Of a DNA stretch of 8,156 bases, positions 1 through 6,613 are shown piece after piece; positions within the stretch are counted from its first letter, which is position 1; each line of letters opens with the position of its first letter. The DNA comes from an uncultured Alphaproteobacteria bacterium (lineage in GTDB: Bacteria > Pseudomonadota > Alphaproteobacteria > Rhizobiales > Pleomorphomonadaceae). The position numbers and the translations under genes are program-made. The stretch spans positions 1 through 8,156 of the forward strand of contig CALCDT010000108.1 in NCBI GenBank assembly GCA_937900425.1, given 5' to 3'. The notes under the pieces were generated by a model. The model was not told the DNA's origin. It searched no databases and saw only the letters and a list, made by a program, of their open reading frames with translations.

Positions 1-2321
1 TAGGACTGGTAGGTCGAGATGCCCATCTTGGACATGACCTTGAGGATGCCCTTGTCGATCGACTTGATGTAGCGGTAGACGATCTCCTCCTCGTCGACCT
101 CCTCGGGGAACTGGCTCTTCATCGCAGCGAGGGTGTCGAAGGCGAGATAGGGGTTGATCGCCTCGGCGCCGTAGCCGGCCAGCACGCAGAAGTGATGGAT
201 CTCGCGCGGCTCGCCGCTCTCGACGACGAGGCCGACCGAGGTGCGCAGGCCCTTGCGGATCAGGTGGTTGTGGACGCCCGCGGTGGCGAGCAGCGCCGGG
301 ATCGGCACGCGGGTGCGGCTGACGAGGCGGTCCGACAGGATGATGATGTTGTACTTGGCGCGCACGGCCTCCTCGGCGCGCTGGCACAGGGCGTCGAGCG
401 CGGCCTTCATGCCCTCGACGCCGCGGCGGACGTCGAAGGTGATGTCGAGGGTCTTGGCCTGGAACTGGTTCTCGGCGATGTCGCCGATCATCCGGATCTT
501 GTCGAGATCGGCGTTGGTCAGGATCGGCTGGCGCACCTCGAGCCGCTTCTTGGTCGAGGTGCCCTTGAGGTCGAGGATGTTCGGCCGCGGTCCGATGAAG
601 GACACGAGGCTCATCACCAGTTCCTCGCGGATCGGGTCGATCGGCGGGTTGGTGACCTGCGCGAAGTTCTGCTTGAAGTAGGTGTAGAGCAGCTTGGCCT
701 TGTCCGACAGCGCCGAGATCGGGGTGTCGGTGCCCATCGAGCCGATCGCCTCCTGGCCGGTGACGGCCATCGGCGCCATCAGCAGCTTGAGGTCTTCCTG
801 GGTGTAGCCGAAGGCCTGCTGGCGATCGAGCAGCGTCTCGTTCGAGATCACCGACGACACCGACACCGGCGGCATGTCCTCGAGCACGATCTGGGTCTTC
901 TCGAGCCAGGCCTTGTAGGGGTTGGCTTCCGCGAGGCGCTTCTTCACCTCCTCGTCGGAGATGATGCGGCCTTCCTCGAGGTCGATCAGCAGCATCTTGC
1001 CCGGCTGCAGCCGCCACTTGGTGACGATCTTCTCCTCGGGGATGTCGAGGGTGCCGGCTTCCGAGGCCATGACGACGAGGCCGTCGTCGGTGACGACGTA
1101 GCGTGCCGGGCGCAGGCCGTTGCGGTCGAGAGTGGCGCCGATCTGGCGGCCGTCGGTGAAGGCGACGGCGGCAGGCCCGTCCCACGGCTCCATCAGGGCG
1201 GCGTGATACTCGTAGAAGGCGCGGCGTTCCTCGTCCATGAGCGGGTTGCCCGCCCAAGCCTCGGGAATCAACATCATCGCGGCGTGGGAAAGCTCATAGC
1301 CGCCCATGACGAGGAATTCGAGCGCGTTGTCGAAGCAGGCGGTGTCGGACTGGCCCTCGTAGGATATCGGCCACAGCTTGGAGATCTGCGGCCCGAACAG
1401 CTCCGACTCGACCGAGGCCTGCCGGGCCGCCATCCAGTTGACGTTGCCGCGCAGGGTGTTGATCTCGCCGTTGTGGGCGACCATCCGGTAGGGGTGGGCG
1501 AGCTTCCACGACGGGAAGGTGTTGGTCGAGAAGCGCTGGTGGACGAGCGCGAGCGCCGAGACGAAGCGCGGGTCGGTCAGGTCCTTGTAATAGGCGCCGA
1601 GCTGGTAGGCGAGGAACATGCCCTTGTAGACGACGGTCGTCGACGACATCGACACGATGTAGAAGTCCGACGCCTCGGCGTTCTTCGCCGCGAAGATGGT
1701 GTTGGAGATCACCTTGCGCAGGATGAACAGCCGGCGCTCGAACTCGCGGTCGGAGGAGACGCCGGCGCCCTTGCCGATGAAGACCTGGCGGTGGAACGGC
1801 TCGGTGGCGACGATGTCCGGCGCCTTCGAAAGGCAGGAGTTGTCGACCGGCACGTCGCGCCAGCCGAGCAGCACCTGGCCCTCGTCGGCGACGACCTTGG
1901 CGATGATCGCCTCGAAGCGGGCGCGGCTGCCGGCGTCCTGCGGCATGAACAGGTGGCCGACGGCATAGTCGCCGGGCTCGGGCAGGGTGAAGCCGAGCGC
2001 GGCGCATTCGTCCTTGAAGAAGGCGTGCGGGATCTGCACCAGCATGCCGGCGCCGTCGCCCATCAGCGGATCGGCGCCGACCGCGCCGCGGTGGGTCAGG
2101 TTTTCGAGGATCCTGAGGCCGTCGGCGACGATCTGGTGCGACTTCTCGCCGTTCATGCGGGCGATGAAGCCGACGCCGCAGGCGTCGTGCTCGCGGGCGG
2201 GCTGATAGAGCCCTTTTTCGGCGGCCGTCTCGCGAGCCGTCGTGGCGGCGCCATGCGCACGCACGGGGGCGGCGTCGCCGCTGCGAGGGGCCGAACCGAA
2301 AAGATCGTCGGGCTTCATCAT
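1..2321 (-). CDS. gltB: Glutamate synthase (NADPH) large subunit, N-terminal half (partial, runs off left edge)
   Basis: The alpha subunit of glutamate synthase releases ammonia from glutamine and adds it to 2-oxoglutarate through an FMN/Fe-S centre, giving glutamate in the cytoplasm. About 773 codons are present of the roughly 1500 usual for the family. A short propeptide (about 46 residues) precedes DACGVGFIA, whose Cys48 should become the N-terminal nucleophile of the class II glutamine amidotransferase domain after cleavage. Further hallmarks of that domain follow: HQRFSTNTFPSW (about 261-272), HNGEINTLRGN (about 283-293) and DRNGLRPARY. The rest is the central domain, and the last codons read KMGISTYQSY. 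The FMN-binding and GXGXG domains lie outside the window. The frame is open throughout with no frameshift. Two adjacent ATGs (2321 and 2318) could start it; the GAGGA spacing slightly favours 2318. The partner subunit gene gltD is not in view. Family identity is essentially certain. Confidence 0.97.
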   Translation of the reverse strand, partial: MMKPDDLFGSAPRSGDAAPVRAHGAATTARETAAEKGLYQPAREHDACGVGFIARMNGEKSHQIVADGLRILENLTHRGAVGADPLMGDGAGMLVQIPHAFFKDECAALGFTLPEPGDYAVGHLFMPQDAGSRARFEAIIAKVVADEGQVLLGWRDVPVDNSCLSKAPDIVATEPFHRQVFIGKGAGVSSDREFERRLFILRKVISNTIFAAKNAEASDFYIVSMSSTTVVYKGMFLAYQLGAYYKDLTDPRFVSALALVHQRFSTNTFPSWKLAHPYRMVAHNGEINTLRGNVNWMAARQASVESELFGPQISKLWPISYEGQSDTACFDNALEFLVMGGYELSHAAMMLIPEAWAGNPLMDEERRAFYEYHAALMEPWDGPAAVAFTDGRQIGATLDRNGLRPARYVVTDDGLVVMASEAGTLDIPEEKIVTKWRLQPGKMLLIDLEEGRIISDEEVKKRLAEANPYKAWLEKTQIVLEDMPPVSVSSVISNETLLDRQQAFGYTQEDLKLLMAPMAVTGQEAIGSMGTDTPISALSDKAKLLYTYFKQNFAQVTNPPIDPIREELVMSLVSFIGPRPNILDLKGTSTKKRLEVRQPILTNADLDKIRMIGDIAENQFQAKTLDITFDVRRGVEGMKAALDALCQRAEEAVRAKYNIIILSDRLVSRTRVPIPALLATAGVHNHLIRKGLRTSVGLVVESGEPREIHHFCVLAGYGAEAINPYLAFDTLAAMKSQFPEEVDEEEIVYRYIKSIDKGILKVMSKMGISTYQS

Positions 2322-2325
2322 CGCT

Positions 2326-2330
2326 TCCTC
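2326..2330 (-). promoter_or_regulatory. Ribosome binding site of gltB
   Basis: GAGGA on the minus strand lies 4 nt before the first ATG (2321) and 7 nt before the second (2318). The spacing favours the second ATG as the real start, a difference of one residue. No clear -35/-10 pair could be assigned further upstream. Confidence 0.6.
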
Positions 2331-2824
2331 GTCCTCGTCCTGCGCGGCGGCATGGTGCGCGCCGCGCGTGTCGTTCTCTTCACCCGTCCGTCGCCACTTC
2401 GCCCCCGGCCCGAAGGCGTCGGGTGTCGCGGTGCTCCGGCGCGCTGTAGCCCGGTCTCGCCGACCGGTCCCGCAGGTCTGCCCGTCCGCTGGGCAGTCTG
2501 CCGCCGACGCGGGCCCCCGGGCGTCGCTTCGACCTCCACGCGAAGAAGGCCGCGACCGGAGATTTCCGGCACCGCGAGCCGTCGTCCGCCGAAGATCCGG
2601 CGGCGCTGCCGTCATCTCCCCCGCAGCGCCTAGCATGCTTCGTGCCCGATCCGGGCGGCGGTCCGCCCGGCCGCGTCGAACCGTCTGCGGGCACGTCGCG
2701 GCCTTCGTCAACTCGGCATGCCATCGTCGCGGGAGTTCGCGAGAGCCGTCGATCCGGCTTCCGGTCCGGGTATATCACGACGGGTCCGGCGAGGTCAGCC
2801 CCGCGGGCGCACCGCACGGGCACG

Positions 2825-2849
2825 AGGCCGGCCTCACGACGGCCGGCCT
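2825..2849. repeat. Hairpin: 9-bp perfect stem, 7-nt loop
   Basis: AGGCCGGCC (2825-2833) and GGCCGGCCT (2841-2849) are exact reverse complements around the loop TCACGAC. The left arm is itself part of a 12-bp palindrome, GAGGCCGGCCTC (2824-2835). No T-run follows on either strand, so it is not a standard intrinsic terminator. It could be a transcript hairpin or a protein site, or chance in GC-rich DNA. Confidence 0.45.
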
Positions 2850-2894
2850 TACGCCCGGCGATCGGCAGAGCCCGTCATCGCGCACCGGTTCGTC

Positions 2895-2955
2895 GCGGAA
2901 CAAATGGACAGCATTCCTGTCCTATCATTCGCCGAATTATTGCCAGAATTCGCCG
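2895..2955. promoter_or_regulatory. AT-rich island with inverted and direct repeats (candidate control region)
   Basis: About 55 % A+T over roughly 55 bp stands out in a window that is otherwise under about 30 % A+T. It holds a perfect inverted repeat, GGACAG (2906-2911), 5-nt spacer, CTGTCC (2917-2922). A direct repeat, ATTCGCCG, occurs at 2927-2934 and 2948-2955, so the copies are 21 bp apart, close to two helical turns. This is the sort of layout expected at an operator, lying about 210-270 bp before the start of the plus-strand operon and about 575-630 bp before gltB. No regulator family could be named and no clean promoter hexamers were found. Alternatively it is the start of a short reading frame (see findings). 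Confidence 0.35.
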
Positions 2956-3080
2956 CGAAGAGCAAGAGTCGGCCCGGCCTCGCCCGGCGCGGCCTTTTCG
3001 CTCGCCTTTCCCGTCGGTTTGCCCTCGCGTCCGGTCCGGCGCCGTTCTCTCCCCGGCGCTGCCCCGGCCCTCCTTCTTGC

Positions 3081-3094
3081 GAAACATCCGTTTC
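3081..3094. repeat. Short inverted repeat upstream of the CDP-alcohol phosphatidyltransferase gene
   Basis: GAAAC (3081-3085), ATCC, GTTTC (3090-3094) is a perfect 5-bp inverted repeat with a 4-nt centre, about 73 bp before the gene start and in locally AT-richer sequence. It could be an operator half-site pair or a small 5'-leader hairpin. Short repeats of this size also arise by chance. Confidence 0.25.
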
Positions 3095-3155
3095 CGGCCA
3101 GGTGCCGTATTGTTTGCCGACGGCGGCGCGATCATTGTCGCAGCCGATGGATAGC

Positions 3156-3159
3156 GGAG
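3156..3159 (+). promoter_or_regulatory. Ribosome binding site of the CDP-alcohol phosphatidyltransferase gene
   Basis: GGAG lies 7 nt before the ATG at 3167 and supports this start. Confidence 0.6.
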
Positions 3160-3166
3160 TTCCTGG

Positions 3167-3952
3167 ATGACCCTCGACCCGGCCCGCCGCGTCCTGCTCG
3201 GCGCGGCGGCGACCCTCGGTTTCTTCGGCCTCGCCCTGCTCGGCGCGGTGTCGTGGCTGTCCGCGCATCCGGCGCTCGGCCCGGCGCTCGCAGGCGGCGC
3301 GATGGTCGCCTACGGCGTCATCGCGGCGACCGTTCTCCTCACGGTGCGCCGCCATCATCCCTTCGCGGCCTTCGGTCCGGCCAACGTCGTCACCTCGCTG
3401 CGCTCGGCGGTGGCGGCGCTGCTCGTCGGTTTCGTCGTCGCGCTGTCGCTGGCGGGAGGCGGGGCCGGCGGCGTTCATCAGGCGGCGAAGGATCTCTTCT
3501 CCGGCGGCGAAGGCGGCGCGCTCGTCGCCCTTCTCGTCGGCGTGCTGGCGCTCGACGGCGTCGACGGCTTCCTCGCCCGGCGCAGCGGCAAGAGTTCGGT
3601 GTTCGGCGCACGCTTCGACATGGAGATCGACGCCCTCACCATCCTCTGCCTCAGCTTCCTCGTGGTCGTCGCCGACCGGGCCGGCGCCTTCGCGGTGCTT
3701 ATCGGCCTCGCCCGCTACCTCTTCGTCGCGGCGGCTGTCGCCGTTCCGGCGCTCGCCGGGCCGCTGGCGCCCTCGAAGCGTCGCCAGAGCGTCTGCGTCC
3801 TGCAATATGTCGCGCTGATCGCGGCGCTCGCGCCCGGTGTCTCCGGTGCGGTCGGTTCGGCATTGGTCGGCGCCGCCCTCGCCGCGCTGCTGGTCTCCTT
3901 CGCCATCGACGTCGCCGCCCTGCTGCGGCAGGCCCCGGAGCGGGCGGCATGA
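3167..3952 (+). CDS. CDP-alcohol phosphatidyltransferase family membrane protein
   Basis: 261 residues. Members of this family move a phospho-alcohol or phosphatidyl group from a CDP-linked donor onto an alcohol acceptor at the inner membrane, for example in phosphatidylglycerophosphate, phosphatidylserine or phosphatidylinositol synthesis. The complete family signature D-x2-D-G-x2-A-R-x8-G-x3-D-x3-D is present as D130, D133-G134, A137-R138, G147, D151 and D155, so the Mg2+ site and catalytic aspartate look intact. Hydrophobic stretches near 9-30, 38-60, 77-97, 117-132, 155-178, 180-200, 213-233 and 234-254 fit a multi-pass protein with the signature at the cytoplasmic face. Loss-free reading and a GGAG site support the start. 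Its stop overlaps the next start (ATGA at 3949-3952), indicating translational coupling to the FkbM methyltransferase. Acceptor and product cannot be told from the sequence. It is probably not the housekeeping PgsA or PssA, given its company, but that is inference. Confidence 0.9.
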   Translation: MTLDPARRVLLGAAATLGFFGLALLGAVSWLSAHPALGPALAGGAMVAYGVIAATVLLTVRRHHPFAAFGPANVVTSLRSAVAALLVGFVVALSLAGGGAGGVHQAAKDLFSGGEGGALVALLVGVLALDGVDGFLARRSGKSSVFGARFDMEIDALTILCLSFLVVVADRAGAFAVLIGLARYLFVAAAVAVPALAGPLAPSKRRQSVCVLQYVALIAALAPGVSGAVGSALVGAALAALLVSFAIDVAALLRQAPERAA

Positions 3953-4752
3953 GCGGCGGTGCGGGTGGAGGAGCCGGACGCGGCGAAGCCGGCCGGGCGG
4001 CGGGCGCCCTCGGCGCCGTCGCCGGGGCGGCGGGCTTCGCCCGTTCGCTGGCGCTCTATTACGGCCAGCCGTGGAAGGGCCGGGCGCTCGGGCGGCTCTA
4101 CGGCGACCTGCTGAAGCCGGGAATGCGGGCCTTCGACATCGGCGCCCACGTCGGCCACCGGACGCGGATCCTCGCCGGGCTCGGGCTCGACGTCGTCGCG
4201 GTGGAGCCGCAGGCCCGATTCGAGTCCTTCCTGCGCCGGCATCTTCACGGCGGACGCATCACCGTGGTGCGGGCGGCGGTCGGGGCGCGGCCGGGCGAGG
4301 CCGACCTCGCGGTCTCGAGCCGCCATCCGACCGTCTCGACCCTCTCGGAGAGCTGGCGGGAGACGGTGTCGGGCGACGCGTCCTTCGCCGGCGTCACCTG
4401 GGACCGGCGCGAGCGGGTCGCGGTGACGACGCTCGACGCCCTCGCAGCCGCCCACGGCCGGCCGGATTTCTGCAAGATCGACGTCGAGGGCATGGAGGCG
4501 GAGATCCTGAAAGGGCTGTCCTTCGCCGTCCCCCTCGTTTCCGTGGAATTCCTGCCGCAGGCGCCGGAGGTGGCGAGGGCCTGCCTCGACGAACTCGCAC
4601 GGCTCGGCGACTACAGTTTCAACGCGGTTCGCGGCGAGACCCACCGCCTGGTGTCGCCGACCTGGGTTCCGGCGCGGGAGGCGAAGGACTTCCTCGCCCG
4701 GCTCTGCGAGGGTCCGCGCGAGGGCGACCTCTACGCGCGGCTCGCGGGCTGA
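3949..4752 (+). CDS. FkbM family SAM-dependent methyltransferase
   Basis: 267 residues. FkbM-type enzymes transfer a methyl group from S-adenosylmethionine, mostly to hydroxyls of sugars, polyketides or other secondary products. After a low-complexity Gly/Ala N-terminus (1-30) comes a short conserved lead (SLALYYGQPWKGRALGRLYG). It is followed by the SAM-binding motif AFDIGAHVGHRT (61-72), the acidic end of strand 2 at VAVEPQ (83-88, Glu86), and the family's second hallmark FCKIDVEGMEAEILKGL (174-190). The length suits the family. The ATG at 3949 is preceded by GGAG (3937-3940, 8 nt) and overlaps the upstream stop by 4 bp, so the two genes are almost certainly co-expressed. No membrane segment is seen, so it should act in the cytoplasm. 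The Gly/Ala stretch leaves some doubt about the exact N-terminus. The family call is strong; the substrate is unknown. Confidence 0.9.
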   Translation: MSGGAGGGAGRGEAGRAAGALGAVAGAAGFARSLALYYGQPWKGRALGRLYGDLLKPGMRAFDIGAHVGHRTRILAGLGLDVVAVEPQARFESFLRRHLHGGRITVVRAAVGARPGEADLAVSSRHPTVSTLSESWRETVSGDASFAGVTWDRRERVAVTTLDALAAAHGRPDFCKIDVEGMEAEILKGLSFAVPLVSVEFLPQAPEVARACLDELARLGDYSFNAVRGETHRLVSPTWVPAREAKDFLARLCEGPREGDLYARLAG

Positions 4753-4759
4753 AGCACGG

Positions 4760-4773
4760 CGACGCCGGCGTCG
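4760..4773. repeat. 14-bp perfect palindrome in the spacer before the sulfatase-like gene
   Basis: CGACGCCGGCGTCG reads the same on both strands, 8 bp after the FkbM methyltransferase stop. With no T-run after it and no loop, it is not a convincing terminator. The rest of the 139-bp spacer shows nothing recognisable. It may be a protein site or chance in GC-rich DNA. Confidence 0.25.
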
Positions 4774-4891
4774 GGCCGCAAAAGGCCGCGACGACGCGGT
4801 GAACCGTTGCCCGCCGGGGCGAGGATCCCGCCGGCCACGGATGACGGCGACAGAACGGCCGCGACCCTGGCGATGACGGGACCGGGCGGCG

Positions 4892-6577
4892 ATGGGACGA
4901 CGGGACCGGACGGTGATCGGACGGGGCGGGGCGATGGACGGCAGACGAACGGGCGAGGGCAGGAGAGCGGGCGGGCCACGGACGCGGTGGTGGCCGCCGG
5001 TTCTCGCGTCGCACTTCCTGTTCGCCGCGCTCGTCTTTCCGGCCTCGCTCGCCCGGATGACGCCGGCGTCCTTTCTCGTGCTGCCGCTGGAGGCGCCGGC
5101 CTACCTGCTCGTCGCGCTGCTGCTGCCGGCGCTGCTCGCCGGGCCGGTGCGCCTGCTCGCCGCCATCCTGCTGTCGGCCTCGCTGATCTTCCGCCTCGCC
5201 GACGTCGGCTCCTTCGAGGCCTTCGGACGGCCGTTCAACCTCGTTCTCGACGTCCACCTGCTCGGCGCGGCCTGGAACCTGCTCTCCGGCGCGGTCGGGC
5301 GAATCGGGGCCTTTCTCGCCGCGGCCGCGGCGGTGCTCCTCGTCATCCTCGTCGTCGTCGCGGCCGAACGCTCCCTCGCCGTGACGACGCGCTTCGCGCG
5401 GCGCCACCGCCTCGCGGTCGGCCTCGTCGCGGCGGCGCTCGGCGGCCTCGCCCTCGCCGCCCTCGCCGCGCCGGCCGTCCTGCCGCTGCCGGTGACGACC
5501 ATCGCGAGCCGCAGCCTCGCCGGACACGTCACCGTCGCGGTGGACAGCCTCGACGACCGGGCCCGCTTCCTGCGCGAGGCGGCGGTGGACCCGGTAGCCG
5601 ACATCGCGGACGGCGCGCTGTTCTCCGGCCTGCGCGGCCGCGACGTGCTGCTGGTCTTCGTGGAATCCTACGGCCGCGCCGCGGTCGAGGGTGCCTGCTG
5701 CGCGGCGCGCACCGCGCAGGCGCTGGCCCGCTTCGAGCAGCGGATCGCCGCGGCGGGCTTTTCGGCGCGCACGGGCTGGCTGACGTCGACCACCGTCGGC
5801 GGCCAGAGCTGGCTCGCCCACGGCACTCTGCTGTCGGGGCTCGAGGTCGACAACCAGCGGCGCTACGTCAGCCTCGTGACCTCGCGGCGCGGCACCCTCA
5901 ACCGCGACTTCCGCCGCGCCGGCTGGCGAACGGTGGCGGCGATGCCGGCTATCTCGATGGCCTGGCCGGAGGGGGACTTCTTCGGCTACGACGCGATCTA
6001 CGACGCCCACACCCTCGGCTACCGCGGCCGGCCCTTCAACTGGGTGACGATGCCGGACCAGTATGTCCTCGACGCGGTGCGGCGGTTCGAACTGGCCGTG
6101 CCGCGCGAGGCGCCGGTGATGGCCGAGATCGCGCTGATCTCGTCCCACGCGCCGTGGACGCCGATCCCGCCGCTGATCGGCTGGGACGAGGTCGGCGAGG
6201 GCACCGTGTTCAACCGCTGGTCGGACAGCGGCGATCCGCCGGCGGTGCTCTGGCTCGATTCGGACCGGGTCCGCGAGCAGTTCTCGATCTCGATCGCCTA
6301 TTCGCTCGACGTGCTGTCGAGCTACGTCGAGACCTTCGGCGACGACGATCTCGTGCTGATCTTCCTCGGCGACCACCAGCCGGCCCCGCTGATCACCGGT
6401 GAAGGGGCCGGCCGCGACGTTCCGATCCACGTCGTCGCCCGCGATCCGGCGGTGCTGTCGGTCTTCGCCGGCTGGGGCTGGACCGCGGGCATGGCGCCCT
6501 CGCCGCAGACGCCGGTGATGCCGATGCGCGACTTCCGGGCCCGGTTCGCGGCAGGGTTTTCGGACGGGGCGGATTGA
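4892..6577 (+). CDS. Membrane-anchored sulfatase-like hydrolase/transferase (alkaline phosphatase superfamily, LtaS-like layout)
   Basis: 561 residues. Hydrophobic segments near 37-56, 60-82, 84-103, 137-158 and 174-198 give a five-helix membrane part, followed by a periplasmic catalytic domain from about 200 to the end. This is the layout of lipoteichoic-acid-synthase and phosphoglycerol/phosphoethanolamine transferases. Candidate metal and catalytic residues are Glu258 in VFVESYG, Thr/Ser298-301 in LTSTTVGGQSW, His419 in ISSHAPW and the pair Asp494-His495 in FLGDHQPA. There is no C/S-x-P-x-R formylglycine motif at the nucleophile position, so a true sulfatase is unlikely. A threonine nucleophile acting on a phospho-headgroup is the better reading. 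The first in-frame ATG after a stop is 4892; Met15 at 4934 is an alternative, and neither has a good Shine-Dalgarno sequence. An Arg-rich N-terminus fits a cytoplasmic end. It lies 139 bp behind the FkbM gene, in the same direction and probably the same transcript. The family is firm; substrate and transfer-versus-hydrolysis are open. Confidence 0.87.
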   Translation: MGRRDRTVIGRGGAMDGRRTGEGRRAGGPRTRWWPPVLASHFLFAALVFPASLARMTPASFLVLPLEAPAYLLVALLLPALLAGPVRLLAAILLSASLIFRLADVGSFEAFGRPFNLVLDVHLLGAAWNLLSGAVGRIGAFLAAAAAVLLVILVVVAAERSLAVTTRFARRHRLAVGLVAAALGGLALAALAAPAVLPLPVTTIASRSLAGHVTVAVDSLDDRARFLREAAVDPVADIADGALFSGLRGRDVLLVFVESYGRAAVEGACCAARTAQALARFEQRIAAAGFSARTGWLTSTTVGGQSWLAHGTLLSGLEVDNQRRYVSLVTSRRGTLNRDFRRAGWRTVAAMPAISMAWPEGDFFGYDAIYDAHTLGYRGRPFNWVTMPDQYVLDAVRRFELAVPREAPVMAEIALISSHAPWTPIPPLIGWDEVGEGTVFNRWSDSGDPPAVLWLDSDRVREQFSISIAYSLDVLSSYVETFGDDDLVLIFLGDHQPAPLITGEGAGRDVPIHVVARDPAVLSVFAGWGWTAGMAPSPQTPVMPMRDFRARFAAGFSDGAD

Positions 6578-6613
6578 GACCCCGGCCGTCAGCCCGCGTC
6601 GGTCCATCCGGAT
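6578..6613. other. Convergent gap between operons
   Basis: Only 36 bp separate the convergent stops of the sulfatase-like gene and the methyltransferase. I see no stem followed by a T-run on either strand, so no intrinsic terminator is evident here. Confidence 0.5.

Larger units (their letters stand above)
2322..3166. other. 845-bp divergent intergenic region without a supported gene
   Basis: The region lies between the divergent starts of gltB and the CDP-alcohol phosphatidyltransferase gene, so it should hold both promoters. Several open frames of 80-170 codons cross it, but they are arginine/proline-rich, show no domain I recognise and mostly lack a ribosome binding site. That is what random GC-rich DNA gives. 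No tRNA, other structured RNA or IS end was recognised. It contains a GC hairpin (2825-2849), an AT-rich island with repeats (2895-2955), a small inverted repeat (3081-3094) and a weak inverted repeat CTGCCC-7 nt-GGGCAG (2478-2496). The length is large for a gap in a compact genome, so a decayed gene or an unannotated small RNA is possible. Confidence 0.6.

Noticed and set aside
192..2633. Long plus-strand open frame (over 800 codons) antisense to gltB
   Set aside because: It is the mirror of a well-defined gltB frame in GC-rich DNA, where stop codons are rare on both strands. Its translation is Arg/Asp/Gly-rich with no domain, and gltB motifs are intact on the other strand.
2825..2860. Intrinsic terminator
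   Set aside because: The stem is strong but no run of T follows on either strand, and no gene ends next to it.
2242..3948. Upstream extension of the FkbM methyltransferase frame
   Set aside because: The frame is open for about 570 codons before the ATG at 3949, but the translation is Arg/Pro-rich and crosses both the intergenic region and the CDP-alcohol transferase gene. The ATGA overlap and GGAG site fix the true start.
4619..6607. Long minus-strand open frame opposite the sulfatase-like gene
   Set aside because: Its Arg/His/Glu-rich translation without motifs is an antisense shadow of a gene with clear membrane segments and catalytic motifs.
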